A DNA stretch of 33,812 bases from UBA817 sp049889215 (GCA_049889215.1 JBMHDV010000019.1:1-33812); one strand, 5' to 3'. Shown: positions 14,587 to 23,692, numbered from the stretch's first letter. The notes: generated by a model from the letters alone, not told the origin. Translations and numbers: made by a program.

Positions 14587-16381
14587 TTGCAAGAATAGCA
14601 AGGGCATAAGCCAATATGATGTAACCAATCAATATGATGGTGGGCCAACGAAGATTGCCCATTTCTTTTTTTAAGACGGCATAGGTGGCACCACATTGCA
14701 TGGCCACCATAAAAAATAGAATGAGCCCGACCATACTACCGGTGGTAAACAATGGCTGTTGCGTTGTGGCGTGGGTTAACTCAGGTAATGTCGCTAAATT
14801 AACAATGGCTGATTCTGATAACTGAAACACCACCAATAAGGCAGATACAAATACCTCCCGTGCAGCAAATGATAAAATCAAGGCCACACCAACGCGCCAA
14901 TCAACACCCATGGGTGAAAAGATTGGCTCAATCCACTGCCCCAATGTGTAAATGAGTGGTTGACCCGACCACTGAATTTCAGCCAACGCCCATAACACAA
15001 TCGATATCCCAACAATGATCGGCCCTGCCCCAACAACGAAGCTTTTGGTGCGACGAATAACATCAGCAAATAACTGGGACCAAACCGGTGAGCGCCAAGT
15101 GGGCAGTTGCATAATAAAATGGTCCGGCTCATCGTGCACAATGGCTGAGGATCGATTGGCAATGCCAACAATCACTGCAGCTAAAATGATGGAGCCAATG
15201 TAAATACTCGTTAAGCCAATGGCACCTGCAATTGGGCTTGCAAACAAAGCACCTAATAATAAACCATACACCGGTAACCTGGCACTGCATTGCATGAGGG
15301 GCACGGCCAACATGGTTAAAAAACGAACCCGACGATTGGCAATGGTTCGGGTGGCCATGATTGCTGGAATCGCACAGGCACAACCGGCCAATAAGGGAAC
15401 AAAACTCCGACCATTTAAGCCAATCTTACTCAGCGGGCGATCAATTAGAACCGCACTTCTAGCCAAGTACCCCGTGGCCTCCATGCACCCTATCCCAAAA
15501 AATAGAAATGAGATTTGAGGTACAAATACCAAGACCCCGCCGATTCCTGCAATCAGCCCATTTACAATAAAGTTTCGCCAAATGGAGTCGTTCATTTTTG
15601 ATTCTACAACCCCACCCAACCAGCCAAATGCACCATCAATAGCATCGATAAATGGGTTTGCGGCAATAAAAATTGAGCTAAAAAACAATACCATTAATCC
15701 AATAAATACCAGGTACCCAAAAATGGGATGCAACAACCAGCGATCCAAATCAAAACGGGGCTTCACTGGGGTAACGGTCATGCAATCATTTAACACCTGC
15801 TTGGCCCATTCGTAGGCATGAAGCATATCGTCTAAGCCACTGGGTTGTGGGCGCGTTAACCGACCACATGGGACACTGTTAAATACAACGCCATCAATAA
15901 TATCAGTAATGCTTGTTGGCTTGCGGCCATTCACCTGAAATACCGATACACCCAATCGATTTGCCAATTCAATATGATCAATCGTAATGCCCTGCTTTTT
16001 GGCTTCGTCAATCATGGTAATAACCACAATCACAGGATAACCATCGTCAATTAAGCGCTTGCTCATGGCCAAGTGACGCTCGGCTTGGGTAGCATCGATG
16101 ACACATACCACCAAGTCAGGGATGGCATGGGCACCTGGGACCAATGCATCTAAGGTTGTAATGGCTTTAAGTGTGAGTTTTTCGTCTTCGCTTTTCGGCA
16201 TAAATGATTGAACACCAGGCACATCGATTAGTGTGAGTGATTGATGATTTTTTAACGTTGCCACTGCCGTATCGACTGTTGAGCCAGGGTAATTAACAAT
16301 CTTGGATTGACCACCCGTTAATTGATTAAATAAGGTGGATTTGCCCGCATTTGGCGGCCCAAATAGGACAGCGTACCTCAT
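14573..16381 (-). CDS. feoB: Ferrous iron transport protein B
   Basis: A 602-residue GTP-gated Fe(II) permease of the inner membrane. The N-terminal G domain has G1 GPPNAGKST (8-16) and G3 DVPG (53-56); the G4 position reads TMID (122-125), where FeoB normally has NMID, so a guanine-specificity residue is Thr. The membrane part starts near 210 and contains the conserved GCACAIPAIMATRTI motif. It is shorter than E. coli FeoB (773), mainly through compact loops. The start overlaps the feoA stop by 4 bp (ATGA-type coupling), and a lipoprotein gene overlaps the 3' end. Likely iron-repressed through the Fur-like site before feoA. Confidence 0.95.
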   Translation of the reverse strand: MRYAVLFGPPNAGKSTLFNQLTGGQSKIVNYPGSTVDTAVATLKNHQSLTLIDVPGVQSFMPKSEDEKLTLKAITTLDALVPGAHAIPDLVVCVIDATQAERHLAMSKRLIDDGYPVIVVITMIDEAKKQGITIDHIELANRLGVSVFQVNGRKPTSITDIIDGVVFNSVPCGRLTRPQPSGLDDMLHAYEWAKQVLNDCMTVTPVKPRFDLDRWLLHPIFGYLVFIGLMVLFFSSIFIAANPFIDAIDGAFGWLGGVVESKMNDSIWRNFIVNGLIAGIGGVLVFVPQISFLFFGIGCMEATGYLARSAVLIDRPLSKIGLNGRSFVPLLAGCACAIPAIMATRTIANRRVRFLTMLAVPLMQCSARLPVYGLLLGALFASPIAGAIGLTSIYIGSIILAAVIVGIANRSSAIVHDEPDHFIMQLPTWRSPVWSQLFADVIRRTKSFVVGAGPIIVGISIVLWALAEIQWSGQPLIYTLGQWIEPIFSPMGVDWRVGVALILSFAAREVFVSALLVVFQLSESAIVNLATLPELTHATTQQPLFTTGSMVGLILFFMVAMQCGATYAVLKKEMGNLRWPTIILIGYIILAYALAILANGLF

Positions 16382-16602
16382 TCACTTAAGACAACGATAT
16401 CAGCGGCATCTTCTGCACGAATTGCAAATTTTGCCTGGTTGCTTTCACAGGTAATGGCACCGTTGAAGGGTAATTTGGATACCACTTTAATATCAGACCC
16501 AACCGTAAACCCTTGCGAGGACAACTGCTCGTTGACTTCGTCGTTGGTTATTTTAGCAATGGTGCAGGTTTGATTCACTGCGGTATCTTTTAATGTTGCC
16601 AT
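16378..16602 (-). CDS. feoA: Ferrous iron transport protein A
   Basis: A 74-residue SH3-like FeoA protein (sequence around LSSQGFTVGSDIKVVSKLPF, then an IRAEDAADIVV end). It works with FeoB in Fe(II) import. No clear Shine-Dalgarno precedes the ATG. A candidate promoter TTTACA-17-TAGTAT ends only 11 bases upstream, so the message may have almost no leader. The Fur-box-like palindrome at 16610-16628 overlaps that -10. Confidence 0.9.
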   Translation of the reverse strand: MATLKDTAVNQTCTIAKITNDEVNEQLSSQGFTVGSDIKVVSKLPFNGAITCESNQAKFAIRAEDAADIVVLSE

Positions 16603-16609
16603 AACTATT

Positions 16610-16628
16610 ATTGATACTAAATCTCAAT
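16610..16628. promoter_or_regulatory. Fur-box-like operator before feoA
   Basis: ATTGATACTAAATCTCAAT is a 9-1-9 inverted repeat (7 of 9 pairs). Its core TGATACT-A-AATCTCA resembles the TGATAAT-N-ATTATCA Fur half-site arrangement. The same core recurs upstream of the porin (18872-18886). It lies over the candidate -10 of feoA (16614-16619). Confidence 0.5.
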
Positions 16629-16654
16629 GTCAGTTTTGTAAAGGTTTTTTTAGC

Positions 16655-17272
16655 TCAACGACGGGCCATTCGAAGAAAAATCCAAACGCCTGATATGGTT
16701 AATAATGACCATGCAACGCCAGTCACCCACCATAACCATTGAACAGATCTGCCATTGAACCAGCCCGCATGCCATTCGTAAATGGTCTGGGCTAATGTGG
16801 GTTGATAGGATTCTTGAACCCGCCATGAATTATTGTTATACCACCAAACTTCGGTTTGTGTACTCACCATTAGGCCAGTGGCTGTACGATCGATGCTGCG
16901 TATTTTACCGTCAAATGGACGAGGAATGGTGGACCATCGGGTCTGTTCTCGGGGTGTTGAAGCAATTGAGCCATAATCCAATGCAATATCAATGGTGGTT
17001 GCTGTGCAAGAAATTGCAGCCACGGCGGTGAGTGGAAATGGCAAAGGTTGTTTAATATTTATCATGCCAACAATACCAGTGGAACTTACACCAACCCACG
17101 CACCATCCGGGCAGGCTGTGCTTGCAATCAATGCTGTTTTTGTGGCATTTGGTTGCAGTAATCCAAGGCCTGTAAGGGTTAAAAACAAACTCGGAATCGC
17201 AATGGCAATGCCAATAACGGTGTGCCATTTACGTAACAGTGTCTTAAAGTTCATTTTATTATAATACGACAT
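16655..17272 (-). CDS. PepSY-type two-helix membrane protein (candidate reductase subunit)
   Basis: A 205-residue protein. The N-terminal RKWHTVIGIAIAIPSLFLTL helix and C-terminal WHAGWFNG ... LLTISGVWIFLRMARR follow the PepSY-associated membrane helix pattern, with a His in each (possible haem ligands). Between them is a periplasmic domain of about 130 residues. An alternative start at 17254 (MNFKTLL) would remove six residues. It lies 12 bp after the FMN-binding gene. Together with the FMN protein it could pass electrons across the inner membrane, for example to reduce Fe(III) before Feo uptake; this is inferred from context. Confidence 0.7.
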   Translation of the reverse strand: MSYYNKMNFKTLLRKWHTVIGIAIAIPSLFLTLTGLGLLQPNATKTALIASTACPDGAWVGVSSTGIVGMINIKQPLPFPLTAVAAISCTATTIDIALDYGSIASTPREQTRWSTIPRPFDGKIRSIDRTATGLMVSTQTEVWWYNNNSWRVQESYQPTLAQTIYEWHAGWFNGRSVQWLWWVTGVAWSLLTISGVWIFLRMARR

Positions 17273-17284
17273 GATACCGCTGAT

Positions 17285-17812
17285 TTATAGCATTTGTTGT
17301 AAGGTAGCTAATACACGTCTGGCACCATTGGCAATGGCATAGGACGACAATGTTGCTCCAGATAATGACGTAATGTCATGATTGACCTGAAGTGGATCCT
17401 GCATTGATTTGCCACGAAACTGTTTTAAAAAACGGCGCTTTCTTACCTTACTGCCATAGGCTTCACGATACACCATAACGACAATATCTTTTACTTTAAA
17501 GTCGGGGGTAACACCAACAAAAAATGTAATGGGTTCGTGCTTTCCTATGTGATTGGTGACCATGCCATAGCCCGCCAAGGTGTTGTCTTTAGTAAACGTA
17601 GCAACCGTTATCTGATTTGTGGGTAATTCAGTGGCCAATTGATCTTCAATCAATTGAACGTTTGCTGTGCTAAGTTGAATATTTTTAGTCACATAACGTG
17701 CCCCTTTAAATACAGCAGTAGCAGCTTGATCAAACGTGGCATAAATGGTTTCGGAGGGGGATGCCATGAGCATCCCCGCAAAGATGAATACCAGTAAAAC
17801 TGGATTTAACAA
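17285..17812 (-). CDS. Exported FMN-binding domain protein
   Basis: A 175-residue protein. Start TTG (17812) directly follows the porin stop codon and has AGGA before it, giving a clean signal peptide (LNPVLLVFIFAGMLMA). The C-terminal FMN-binding domain contains SGATLSS at 151-157; in NqrC/RnfG-like proteins FMN is attached by ApbE to the Thr of SGAT, here T154. A basic loop (KVRKRRFLKQFRG) precedes it, as in other family members. It lies in an operon with the porin and PepSY protein. Confidence 0.8.
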   Translation of the reverse strand: MLNPVLLVFIFAGMLMASPSETIYATFDQAATAVFKGARYVTKNIQLSTANVQLIEDQLATELPTNQITVATFTKDNTLAGYGMVTNHIGKHEPITFFVGVTPDFKVKDIVVMVYREAYGSKVRKRRFLKQFRGKSMQDPLQVNHDITSLSGATLSSYAIANGARRVLATLQQML

Positions 17813-18853
17813 TTAGAATCCTACAGCGACGGATGCCATTAACGTGTCATCTGCATCGTTTACACCGTCTTTTTTATTGAATGAATATTCTAGCTTATAC
17901 ACCAACGATGGTTCAGGTTTAATATTAAAGCCAATGGATGTACGATCATGTTTTCCAACACTATCATTGTCCGTATTTAAATCCACAGACTCTATACGTG
18001 CCAATAAATTAAGGGGTGTATTTAAGCCCAGTGCAGGGGCAATGTTGTAGCGGCCTTCTAGGTTATAGCCCATGGCTTTGTTATTATAGGCATCACTATA
18101 ATTGGCAACTTCTGTTTTTATTTTAGCTGGCCCAAACTTAACTTCACCATCAAACGCAATCAACGATTGCTTGGACTGGCCTTGATACGTACTGATTCCC
18201 CATTTTGAATTGATTGTGGGCAAGAGTCCCAAGCGTGCAGCAACAGCTTTGCCTTGATTGGTATCATTCTTAAAGTTAGGGCGCATTGGCTTAAGCCCTT
18301 TGCTTGTTGAATATGTGTTTTGATGGTCCAAGCCATTAATTACATACCCTTCATAGGTGACTTCCATGTCATTGACATCTATACTGCCATAACCACCAAC
18401 GCCCGTATCCATCCAGGTGGATGGGATAATCGTAGAACTGACCAATGGTCGCGCTGTAAAATCACGCATATCGGAGTCGTGGTAAATATTCAACTGCCCA
18501 ACTGGGACTAGAACAATACCAGCACGAAGTGTAAATAAATCAGAAAGGTCATGATCCACCCACGCTTGTTCAATTTTAATTTCACCTTTTTGTGAATTCT
18601 CTGCTTCGTCAGTATTGGTAACATAACCACCATATTCATACTCAATTTCAGAATTGAAGCGTGTTTTTGGCGATAAAATTGACCCGTACTGAATAATAAA
18701 GCGATGGGCTTTAAACGTATTGACGTTGCCTTCAGACACCCATTCTGTATCCAAGTACCCGCCCACTCTGGTTTGATTAACATCTCGGTCATACACCGTA
18801 ACTGCTTGTGCAGCAACATGCAAACATAGTAGTAACATTAATAATTTCTTCAT
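17813..18853 (-). CDS. Outer-membrane porin
   Basis: A 346-residue protein with signal peptide (MKKLLMLLLCLHVAAQA) and alternating beta-strand pattern throughout, ending in the aromatic VAVGF typical of BAM substrates. It reads like a phosphate-selective porin/porin_O_P type protein; substrate unknown. GGAGATAAA precedes the ATG. First gene of the porin-FMN-PepSY operon, behind a good promoter with a Fur-like site, so iron (or a siderophore or flavin) is a plausible cargo by inference. Confidence 0.8.
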   Translation of the reverse strand: MKKLLMLLLCLHVAAQAVTVYDRDVNQTRVGGYLDTEWVSEGNVNTFKAHRFIIQYGSILSPKTRFNSEIEYEYGGYVTNTDEAENSQKGEIKIEQAWVDHDLSDLFTLRAGIVLVPVGQLNIYHDSDMRDFTARPLVSSTIIPSTWMDTGVGGYGSIDVNDMEVTYEGYVINGLDHQNTYSTSKGLKPMRPNFKNDTNQGKAVAARLGLLPTINSKWGISTYQGQSKQSLIAFDGEVKFGPAKIKTEVANYSDAYNNKAMGYNLEGRYNIAPALGLNTPLNLLARIESVDLNTDNDSVGKHDRTSIGFNIKPEPSLVYKLEYSFNKKDGVNDADDTLMASVAVGF

Positions 18854-18871
18854 TTTATCTCCTTCAAATAC

Positions 18872-18900
18872 TGATACTAAGTCTCAATACTAAGTTAGTA
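18872..18900. promoter_or_regulatory. Fur-box-like operator(s) before the porin operon
   Basis: TGATACTAAGTCTCA (18872-18886) matches the feoA operator core in all but one position. TACTAAGTTAGTA (18888-18900) is a second, perfect 6-1-6 palindrome adjoining it. They lie between the -10 and the start codon. Confidence 0.5.
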
Positions 18901-18925
18901 TATGGCGAGTTTTGAGTAAATTCAA
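18897..18925 (-). promoter_or_regulatory. Sigma-70-type promoter of the porin operon
   Basis: Minus strand: TTGAAT (18920-18925), 17-bp spacer, TATACT (18897-18902). Both hexamers are one or two bases from consensus, and the -10 overlaps the second palindrome. Confidence 0.6.
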
Positions 18926-18933
18926 GTTAAAAC

Positions 18934-20058
18934 TTAATTTAATGACTCTAAAAACTGCGACAGGCGTTGGCAGGATGCTTCATATGCACTGACCCCTTTA
19001 GTTGAATCTTCTTGGGCACCAACGTACGTGGACTCAAAAATCTTATCCGCATTTTGAGTTTCAAAACCATCACGACGCTGAGATGCATCGATATCCGCCA
19101 TCACATGACCATGGCGTACTGCGTTTATAACCACATCGTCTGGGCAACCACGATACGCAAATTCCACATAGGAGCCTGGAATATCGTGATGTCCATCATC
19201 AAATGGGGCCGAAATAATGTTTGACTTGGTTGAGGATTGCAGCAAGCATTCGTCTGGTGAAATGTTCATCACCCCATCCCCCACTGGATTCATGGTAAAG
19301 CCTTCGGACTTTAATACCTCGTTAAATTCGAAAAACTGTTTTTTATACTTGCGCTTCATCATTCGACAGGCATCTTGCAATACCGAATCGCTTTGCTGCT
19401 TTTTATAACTGTCCGTGTAATTTTTTAATACGATGTCCAATTCAGCTGTAAAATTAAATGACGCTAACTCATGCACACTTAATGTAAAGTGGTTTAAATA
19501 ATATTTGTTGTACAATACCCAAGACACATATTCAGATTCTTGTTGCAAGGCAATGTAATCAGCGTGTGTTGGGGTTGGCCATTGTGCGGTGTGCAAATAG
19601 GTATTGATTGCGGTTGCGTCATTTAAATCCAAGGATGTGATGGGGTCTTGCCAGTCCGCCATGTAGCGATTGACAATAGCTTGCAATTTGGGTGAGCCTT
19701 CCTCAAAACGAAATTGGGACACAAATACGCGTGGTACTGCCGGATTGGGATGCTTTAACCACACCGCCGTTAACTTCTTTGCTTCGAAATTAAATGGGCG
19801 ACCGGTTGATGGGTCCATCCGGACGTCAAAGCCCAAATGCAAGAAAATACGTAAGATGGATTCTAAATGAATGGAACGAAATGCGATATGATCGTTAATA
19901 ATCTGGTCCCCTCGACTGGTAAATAAATCAACAACACGACCAGCATCTGGAACACGGTCCAAATAGCGTGACAACAAGCCGTCCAACACATCAATTAATA
20001 AATCATCATTGGTATTTGGGCGAGGTGTAATGGTGTGTTGAAATGAATACTTACTCAT
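18934..20058 (-). CDS. DUF1338 family protein, 2-oxoadipate dioxygenase/decarboxylase-like (HglS)
   Basis: A 374-residue protein of the DUF1338/HglS family, VOC-fold non-haem iron enzymes; Pseudomonas putida HglS turns 2-oxoadipate into 2-hydroxyglutarate in lysine breakdown. The expected metal ligands are present: H57 (NDHIAFR), H190 (NHFTLSV) and E299 (PGSYVEFAYR). It overlaps the end of rmlA by 8 bp and is last in the operon. No other lysine-degradation gene is in the window, so substrate is not settled. The Lrp regulator at the operon head would fit amino-acid control. Confidence 0.8.
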   Translation of the reverse strand: MSKYSFQHTITPRPNTNDDLLIDVLDGLLSRYLDRVPDAGRVVDLFTSRGDQIINDHIAFRSIHLESILRIFLHLGFDVRMDPSTGRPFNFEAKKLTAVWLKHPNPAVPRVFVSQFRFEEGSPKLQAIVNRYMADWQDPITSLDLNDATAINTYLHTAQWPTPTHADYIALQQESEYVSWVLYNKYYLNHFTLSVHELASFNFTAELDIVLKNYTDSYKKQQSDSVLQDACRMMKRKYKKQFFEFNEVLKSEGFTMNPVGDGVMNISPDECLLQSSTKSNIISAPFDDGHHDIPGSYVEFAYRGCPDDVVINAVRHGHVMADIDASQRRDGFETQNADKIFESTYVGAQEDSTKGVSAYEASCQRLSQFLESLN

Positions 20059-20764
20059 GAATGGGTTGCTCTATAACCAAGCGACTCGCATTGGCCAATG
20101 ATTTAAATGTTCCGGCATCAGACCACCAGCCGGTGAGTTTGGCATAGCCAACGGAATTCTTTTCTAAATAGGCAGCATTCACATCAGAGATTTCCAGTTC
20201 ACCACGTGCCGATGGTTTGCAAGTTCGAATAATATCAAAAACGTGAGAATCGTACATGTAGATGCCCGTAACGGCCCAATTGCTGGCTGGTTGTTTTGGC
20301 TTTTCGGTGATATTAGTAATGGCATCACCCTCCAATGTGGCCACACCAAATCGTTCTGGGTCGTGGACTTCTTTTAATAGTAATTTGGCGCCTCCCACAA
20401 AGGTTGCTACAGCATCTTTTAGAGAATCTTGAAAAATATTGTCCCCTAAAATAACGGTGATGGAATCGTTGCCAGCAAACTGTTCAGCCAATAAAAGCGC
20501 TTGGGCAATGCCACCGGCTTCATCTTGCACACGATACGTAAACTTGCAGCCAAAATCTTTACCTGAACCCAATAACTGAACCACATCTCCCATATGCTCC
20601 AAACCGGTGACGATTAAAATATCGGTAATACCCGCTTGGATGAGTTTATTGACTGGATAAAAAATCATGGGCTGATTGCCCACTGGTAATAAATGTTTAT
20701 TGGTGACCTTGGTTAATGGAAAAAGACGGGACCCTGTTCCACCCGCTAATACAACACCTTTCAT
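20051..20764 (-). CDS. rmlA: Glucose-1-phosphate thymidylyltransferase
   Basis: A 237-residue short-form nucleotidyltransferase. N-terminal GGTGSRLFPLT with K23 and LLPVGNQPM is the sugar-1-phosphate nucleotidyltransferase signature; GDNIF (metal Asp) and GWWSDAGT follow. It makes dTDP-glucose, the substrate of the RmlB encoded just upstream with 4-bp overlap. The length matches the short archaeal/Gram-positive type rather than the 290-residue enterobacterial RmlA. rmlC and rmlD are not in the window, so the final sugar is unknown. Confidence 0.9.
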   Translation of the reverse strand: MKGVVLAGGTGSRLFPLTKVTNKHLLPVGNQPMIFYPVNKLIQAGITDILIVTGLEHMGDVVQLLGSGKDFGCKFTYRVQDEAGGIAQALLLAEQFAGNDSITVILGDNIFQDSLKDAVATFVGGAKLLLKEVHDPERFGVATLEGDAITNITEKPKQPASNWAVTGIYMYDSHVFDIIRTCKPSARGELEISDVNAAYLEKNSVGYAKLTGWWSDAGTFKSLANASRLVIEQPIHE

Positions 20765-21762
20765 TGATACTGCTCCTTCATGTAATCTTGATATTCACCA
20801 CTAATCACGCGCTGTAGCCAGGCGTCATTGTTTTGGTACCATTGGATGGTATCGGCCAAGCCTTGCTTAAATGTTACTTGGGGTTGCCAGCCCAAATCGT
20901 TGGTTATTTTTTGGATGTTCATGGCATACCGGAAATCATGGCCGGGACGATCAGTTACAAACTGAATTAAATCGCGGGATGCACCCACCGCATCGATGAT
21001 GGACTCAACGATGCTTAAATTGGTTAATTCGCATTCGCCACCAATGTTATAGACCTCGCCCACTTTACCTTGATTAAGCACGGCTAAGACCGCATCACAG
21101 TGATCCGATACATGAACCCAGTCACGAATGTTTTGGCCATCGCCATACACCGGCAATGATTTCCCTGTCCGGGCATGATGGATCATTAATGGGATGAGTT
21201 TTTCTGGAAATTGATATGGGCCATAATTATTGGAACACCGGGTGATCATCGCAGGAAACCCAAAGGTTTCCACATAAGAACGCACCAACAAATCTGAACT
21301 CGCTTTGGAGGCGGAATATGGGCTATTTGGTTGAATTTGATGGGACTCAGTAAACGCTGGATCTGTTTTGGATAATGAACCATAAACTTCGTCAGTTGAT
21401 ACATGCACAAAACGTGTCACATTGAATTTACGACACACGTCCAACAATCGTTGGGTACCAACAACATTGGTTTGAATGAATGGATCTGAACTTAAAATGC
21501 TACGGTCCACATGAGACTCCGCTGCAAAATGCACCACCTGTTGGACATTATGGGTATCAAAGACAGTGGCCAGATCCTCTTGATCACAAATGGAAGTGTG
21601 TGAAAATAGGACCTGCTCATTGTTAAGTCCGGCTAAGTTTTCGCGATTGCCCGCATAGGTTAATGCATCGAGGGCAATGATTGGCTCAGTTGTTTTTGTT
21701 GCTAGTAATCGAACAAAATTAGCGCCAATAAAACCGGCGGCACCGGTAACTAAAATACTCAT
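20761..21762 (-). CDS. rmlB: dTDP-glucose 4,6-dehydratase
   Basis: A short-chain dehydrogenase/reductase-type enzyme making dTDP-4-keto-6-deoxyglucose. The start at 21762 (MSILVTG, with AGGAGCG before it) is preferred over an ATG at 21804, which would add 14 residues ahead of the NAD-binding GAAGFIG. STDEVYG and the catalytic YSASK are present, as is the RPGHDFRYAMN sequence near the C-terminus. It overlaps DUF502 upstream and rmlA downstream by 4 bp each. Confidence 0.93.
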   Translation of the reverse strand: MSILVTGAAGFIGANFVRLLATKTTEPIIALDALTYAGNRENLAGLNNEQVLFSHTSICDQEDLATVFDTHNVQQVVHFAAESHVDRSILSSDPFIQTNVVGTQRLLDVCRKFNVTRFVHVSTDEVYGSLSKTDPAFTESHQIQPNSPYSASKASSDLLVRSYVETFGFPAMITRCSNNYGPYQFPEKLIPLMIHHARTGKSLPVYGDGQNIRDWVHVSDHCDAVLAVLNQGKVGEVYNIGGECELTNLSIVESIIDAVGASRDLIQFVTDRPGHDFRYAMNIQKITNDLGWQPQVTFKQGLADTIQWYQNNDAWLQRVISGEYQDYMKEQYQ

Positions 21763-22352
21763 GATCGCTCCTTTGGTGTGATCATCCCGGCCGACATTAA
21801 GCACTTAATGCCATCTTCGACACTCATGGTGCTTTGGTGCACCTGGGATTCTTCTACAAATACAAATATACCATTGGTTGGATTTGGCGTGGAAGGAATA
21901 AATACTGCCACGGGGTTTCGAACCAATGTCATGCCTTGGGTTGATTTCATTTCATCGACCGCGTCGTTAGTTAAAAAACCAAGTGACCAAATGCCCTTGG
22001 ATGGGTACTCAACAAAGACTGTGGCTAGAAATCGTTGCTTTTTGTTAATGACCAAGCCGGCAATTTGTCGGACCGATCGATAGACCAACCGTAATACAGG
22101 TACTTTTTCGATGATCGCTTCAATACGAATAAAAATGGATCGAGATACCAAATACCGAACTGCAGCACCAATACCCCAAATAAATAAAAGACTAAATATA
22201 AGCCCCCCATTGGAGTTCATTTCGATGCCAAACAGTTGCGATACTGGGCCAGTTAAAATGCGAATTGAAATATCGATCAGCCATAACATCATGGCAACTG
22301 GTAAGATTACCAATACCCCAAAAATGAAATCTTTTCGAATGGTTGCTATCAT
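21759..22352 (-). CDS. DUF502 family membrane protein
   Basis: A 197-residue protein with two N-terminal membrane helices and the DUF502 hallmarks (GxxVILPVAMMLWLI start, IPVLRLVYRSVRQ-like segment, VFVEYPSKGIWSLGFLT, VFIPSTPNPTNG). It is found widely in bacteria; no established biochemical role. It is 2 bp downstream of the Lrp gene and overlaps rmlB. Confidence 0.85.
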   Translation of the reverse strand: MIATIRKDFIFGVLVILPVAMMLWLIDISIRILTGPVSQLFGIEMNSNGGLIFSLLFIWGIGAAVRYLVSRSIFIRIEAIIEKVPVLRLVYRSVRQIAGLVINKKQRFLATVFVEYPSKGIWSLGFLTNDAVDEMKSTQGMTLVRNPVAVFIPSTPNPTNGIFVFVEESQVHQSTMSVEDGIKCLMSAGMITPKERS

Positions 22353-22354
22353 GG

Positions 22355-22846
22355 TTACACTCCGTTCTTTCGTGGTTTACGGTCCGGTTTATCGATAATG
22401 GTTTTGGACACTCGACCACCAGAATATTTGAGTTCTCGTAATACCAAAAAGCTATCCACATGCACCACCTGATCAATGGCACCAATTTTTTGGATAATGC
22501 GTTGGGCATCTTGGTTATCTTCAGCGGCAAACTTTACAAAGTATGAATAGTTCCCCATGACTTCATACGCTTCCAAAACTTCGTCAATGGCACACAGCCC
22601 GTCGGCAACCGAATCAATAAAGGTATTGGATGCCACACGAATATTAGTAAAGCAGACCATTTTTATGCCCACCTTGGCATGGTTAATTCTGGCGGAATAG
22701 CCAGTAATCACGCCATCGTCTTCGAGGGACTTGATGCGACCAAGCGTTGCGGATGGGGCCAACTGAATGCGCTTGGAAATCTCGATATTGGTTTCACGGC
22801 CATTTGTAATTAACTCATTTAAAATATTGACGTCTTTTGAATCCAA
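22355..22846 (-). CDS. Lrp/AsnC family transcriptional regulator
   Basis: A 163-residue protein. The start is TTG with GGGAG six bases upstream. The N-terminal winged helix-turn-helix (DVNILNELITNGR ... APSATLGRIKSLEDDGVI) is followed by a RAM ligand-binding domain from about 70 to 145. It has a short basic C-terminal tail (DKPDRKPRKNG) beyond the usual end. Head of the operon with DUF502, rmlB, rmlA and DUF1338, and divergent from the hydrolase; autoregulation from the 69-bp gap is likely by family habit. Confidence 0.88.
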   Translation of the reverse strand: MDSKDVNILNELITNGRETNIEISKRIQLAPSATLGRIKSLEDDGVITGYSARINHAKVGIKMVCFTNIRVASNTFIDSVADGLCAIDEVLEAYEVMGNYSYFVKFAAEDNQDAQRIIQKIGAIDQVVHVDSFLVLRELKYSGGRVSKTIIDKPDRKPRKNGV

Positions 22847-22915
22847 TTAAAACTCCCAAATCGATTGATACGTCATTTATGATATAGTTAAGAAATCACA
22901 ATTTCAAGCAAGCTT

Positions 22916-23692
22916 ATGAGTCAAACCTACTTATTTCCAGCCAATGGCATTCATCAAAGTGCGTACGATCCTATCTTTAACAACATTGGGTCTGTATCAG
23001 CGGTTACATATCCCCCACTACAAACACCACCACCGAGCATTCCAAAACACCTAACGTGGCAATACTTTCATGATGAGCTTCAACCCCATATTAAGGGTAC
23101 CCAGTTGCTTGGTATGGGGCATTCATTGGGTGGCGCACTGTTGCTTTACGATGCATTAAAGCACCCAGGGCGTTGGGCAACCATTGTTATTGTTGAGCCG
23201 GCACTTTTTAGCAAAAAGATTCACGTTATGACCAATATTGTTCGATTTTTTAACTTGGAGTACCAGTTGCATCCCATGATTCGAATCACCAAACACCGCC
23301 GCACCCAATTTAGTGATAAAGCGACTGTGTTTAAACGGTGGCGAAACCACAGATCGTTTGCAGGCATGTCAGATGCGTTGTTAACCCAATTTATTGATGC
23401 AAGCTTAATTGACGATGGTGACGGGTTTAAATTACGGTTTCCCAAAGATTGGGAAATGGCCATTTATGCCAGCATGTGCACACTGGATCCTTTTATATGG
23501 GCTAACTTGCATGCATTAACCAGTAAACTGATTGTGGTGGCCGGGGAAACCTCGAACACGTTTATGCCCGGGGCTCGAGCGCGGCTTAAAAAACACGCCA
23601 CTGAATTTTTAACCATCCCAAATACCACCCACCTACTGCCGTTTGAAACACCCAAACTTCTTAGTAAAATTATTGAGAACCAACAAAATTAG
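22916..23692 (+). CDS. Alpha/beta hydrolase
   Basis: A 258-residue cytosolic hydrolase with nucleophile elbow GMGHSLGG (Ser near residue 69) and a late TTHLLPFE that supplies the His. The acid is probably in the strand before VVAGETSN. Substrate unknown (esterase or lipase-like). It is divergent from the Lrp gene and its 3' end overlaps the convergent DUF4116 gene by 4 bp. Confidence 0.85.
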   Translation: MSQTYLFPANGIHQSAYDPIFNNIGSVSAVTYPPLQTPPPSIPKHLTWQYFHDELQPHIKGTQLLGMGHSLGGALLLYDALKHPGRWATIVIVEPALFSKKIHVMTNIVRFFNLEYQLHPMIRITKHRRTQFSDKATVFKRWRNHRSFAGMSDALLTQFIDASLIDDGDGFKLRFPKDWEMAIYASMCTLDPFIWANLHALTSKLIVVAGETSNTFMPGARARLKKHATEFLTIPNTTHLLPFETPKLLSKIIENQQN

